Shown: piece after piece, positions 61,969 through 64,000 of the stretch
Layout: every line of letters begins with the position of its first letter
How positions within the stretch are numbered: the stretch's first letter is position 1
Notes under the pieces: model-generated
What the model was told of the DNA's origin: nothing
What the model saw: the letters and a program-made list of their open reading frames with translations, nothing else
The model's database searches: none
NCBI GenBank assembly: GCA_024277115.1
Contig: JAJRVW010000017.1
Coordinates: 18,333-82,332, forward strand
Direction of reading: 5' to 3'
Length of the DNA stretch: 64,000 nt
Source: Calditrichota bacterium
GTDB taxonomy: Bacteria; Calditrichota; Calditrichia; Calditrichales; J004
Program-made: the position numbers and the translations under genes

Positions 61969-63885
61969 ATGAGAACGCTTTTCTTTCTTATATCCATTTG
62001 GATTATTAACCTCTCTGCTGCCTCGCAAATTGATACACTTGTTAACAATGCAAAGTTTGATAGCCTATGCGCCAACGCCGATGCCGTCATTTTATCTGAT
62101 AAAAACATAGTTACGGTTGAAGATCTTGACGAAATGGAAGTTTATATCAAAAGGCGTATTCTCATAAATAATACATATGGGGGAAGTTTTTGCAGCGTGC
62201 GGCTTAGCGAATCCGCATTCAGCGAAGTTAGTGAAATAAAAGCGACCATCACAGATACGGCAGGCACTATTATAAAGGAACTGCAGGAAGATGAAATTGA
62301 ACATTTAAACTTTACACCGGGCTATCAACTTTATTCCGACGAGACCTACAAATGGTTTAGCCTTACCCATCACACCTACCCTTATATCATTGAGTATTCC
62401 TACCAATATGAATATGAAAGCCTTTTTTTCTGGCGCAGCTGGTATCCGCAAAGTACGATCCCTGTTGCCTCTTCGACGTATAAACTCATCCTTAAAGATG
62501 ATATAAAATACCACACAAAAAGCATCGGGCTAAACCTTAATCCCTCCCGGGCAAAAACGAATGGCGATTCCATCATTACCTGGCAAACTGCCAACCTGCC
62601 ACCGATAAAAAGTGAAAATAATATCCCGCCGGAAAATTTGATCCAAAATGCACTTTTGTTTTCTCCCGATAGATTTGAATTAGAGGATTATGAAGGGCCT
62701 TTTTCAAGCTGGGACGCCATTGCAAGTTGGTACAAATTACTGGCTGAAAATAAATATTATTTGTCGGACGAAACAAAAAATGAAATTGGAAAACTTATCA
62801 GCAGCAAAGAGGACAAGAAGGAAATAATCCGCACCCTTTACAAATATATGCAGGAAAAAACCCGGTATATTGCAATCTTTCTGGGAATTGGTGGATGGCA
62901 ACCGCACCCGGCCGATGAAATTCTTAAAAACCGTTATGGCGATTGTAAAGATTTGTCAACTCTCATGATTTCCATATTGGATATTGCAGGGATCAAAGCA
63001 TACCCGGCACTTGCACGACAAAGAGAGAGCGGTGTTGTAAATGCCGATTTCCCGTCAAATCAATTCAACCACTGCATCGCTTTTGTACCACTAAAAAAAG
63101 ATACGCTTTGGCTGGAGTGTACCGCTGATTTTATAGACATGGAAGACATACCGTATAATATCGAGGGAACACATGCGCTTGTTGTAAAAGAAAACGGTGG
63201 CGAACTAATTAAAGTCCCACAAAAAACAGCCACAGAAAACATGTGGCATTCCACCTTGGGCGGAACACTCGATAGAAGAGGAAACCTCTCATTTACAAGC
63301 ACAATTATGACCACAGGAAACCAAAAAAACTTTTATCGAATTTTATTTGGGTTTAACAAACCGAGTAGAGTAAAACAAATAATCACTGAACAACTTACAA
63401 AATATATCCCCGGGTTAACCATTGCCTCACATACAGTCGAAGAAACAGCGCTTGCGCAAAACCCATATAAAATTGAAGTTAAAGGAAAATTTAAATTATT
63501 TGGGAAAATAGTTGGCAAGAGAATCTTTTTTAATCCGGTTGTATTTAATCGCGCACTTAAAACAGATATCCCAGAGGAAAAAACAAGGGAGTTTCCAATT
63601 TATTTAAAATATCCTTACAAAGATGTCGATTCCGTCGCCATCCGATTACCGCTGGGTTATAAATTAGAACTTGCCCCTAAGCAGGCGCAGCTTTTAACAG
63701 ATTTCGCAAAATTTAAAACATCATATAAAATTGAGAATGGCATTTTTTATTTTAGAAGAATGGTAGAATTTAATTCCAAATTAATCCAACCCAATCATTA
63801 CAAAAAATATATTAATTTCATCAAAAAGGTTGTAAAGTCAGACCAATCAAAATTTGTGTTTGATTGCGTCCTTAAATTTGTGTAA
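61969..63885 (+). CDS. DUF3857/transglutaminase protein B2 (intact, Cys-His-Asp present)
   Basis: NRYGDCKDLSTLMISILD, QFNHCIAFVPL, WLECTADFID. Confidence 0.87.
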   Translation: MRTLFFLISIWIINLSAASQIDTLVNNAKFDSLCANADAVILSDKNIVTVEDLDEMEVYIKRRILINNTYGGSFCSVRLSESAFSEVSEIKATITDTAGTIIKELQEDEIEHLNFTPGYQLYSDETYKWFSLTHHTYPYIIEYSYQYEYESLFFWRSWYPQSTIPVASSTYKLILKDDIKYHTKSIGLNLNPSRAKTNGDSIITWQTANLPPIKSENNIPPENLIQNALLFSPDRFELEDYEGPFSSWDAIASWYKLLAENKYYLSDETKNEIGKLISSKEDKKEIIRTLYKYMQEKTRYIAIFLGIGGWQPHPADEILKNRYGDCKDLSTLMISILDIAGIKAYPALARQRESGVVNADFPSNQFNHCIAFVPLKKDTLWLECTADFIDMEDIPYNIEGTHALVVKENGGELIKVPQKTATENMWHSTLGGTLDRRGNLSFTSTIMTTGNQKNFYRILFGFNKPSRVKQIITEQLTKYIPGLTIASHTVEETALAQNPYKIEVKGKFKLFGKIVGKRIFFNPVVFNRALKTDIPEEKTREFPIYLKYPYKDVDSVAIRLPLGYKLELAPKQAQLLTDFAKFKTSYKIENGIFYFRRMVEFNSKLIQPNHYKKYINFIKKVVKSDQSKFVFDCVLKFV

Positions 63886-63956
63886 AAAGGCAAATATGTG
63901 AAAAATTGCCATGTCCTTCCTAAATTTAGTTTGACCAAAAAAACAAAGGAAAAAAC

Positions 63957-64000
63957 ATGGCAAAAAGAGAAAATCAAAATATAGGATTAGTGAAAGAAAT
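63957..64000 (+). CDS. 5' end of an ORF truncated by the window (MAKRENQNIGLVKE...)
   Basis: ATG with AAAGGA upstream; open to the window end. Confidence 0.4.
   Translation, partial: MAKRENQNIGLVKE

Noticed and set aside
1-64000. CRISPR arrays, phage structural genes, defence systems, tRNA or rRNA genes
   Set aside because: No regularly spaced direct repeats or recognisable genes of these classes were seen by eye; tRNAscan/Infernal would be needed to exclude small RNAs.

Overview
This window is about 64 kb of AT-rich bacterial chromosome from a T9SS-bearing, FCB-group-like organism (Calditrichota, Ignavibacteria or Bacteroidota style; inferred from gene content only). It is densely coding, on the minus strand up to about 38.5 kb and mostly on the plus strand after that. 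Core genes include rsmB-ffh-rpsP-khpA-rimM-trmD-rplS, dapF, accA, purE, cmoA/cmoB and trmH. Accessory genes include T9SS cargo and metalloprotease-like proteins, a PorV/PorQ-like protein, two TonB receptors, a TetR-controlled Lol/FtsX-type ABC operon, two VapBC modules, a cNMP-binding-domain/phosphofructokinase fusion, and a tandemly duplicated DUF3857/transglutaminase two-gene module. Main observations: (1) Six otherwise intact genes are each cut by one in-frame TAA, with no frameshift and no TAG or TGA. In-window paralogs show that two of these TAAs sit at Glu and Lys positions. Many neighbouring genes end normally in TAA, so wholesale TAA reassignment is excluded. Readthrough, nonsense mutation or assembly error remain possible. 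(2) The duplicated transglutaminase module pairs a Cys-His-Asp-intact member with a member lacking Cys and His. (3) A 13-copy TTGGAAA heptamer tract forms the start of an outer-membrane protein gene. (4) A layered candidate RNA leader, including a terminator hairpin abutting the Shine-Dalgarno, precedes the porV-like gene. (5) There are two non-coding inverted-repeat elements and several REP-like palindromes. No tRNA, rRNA or CRISPR was recognised by eye.
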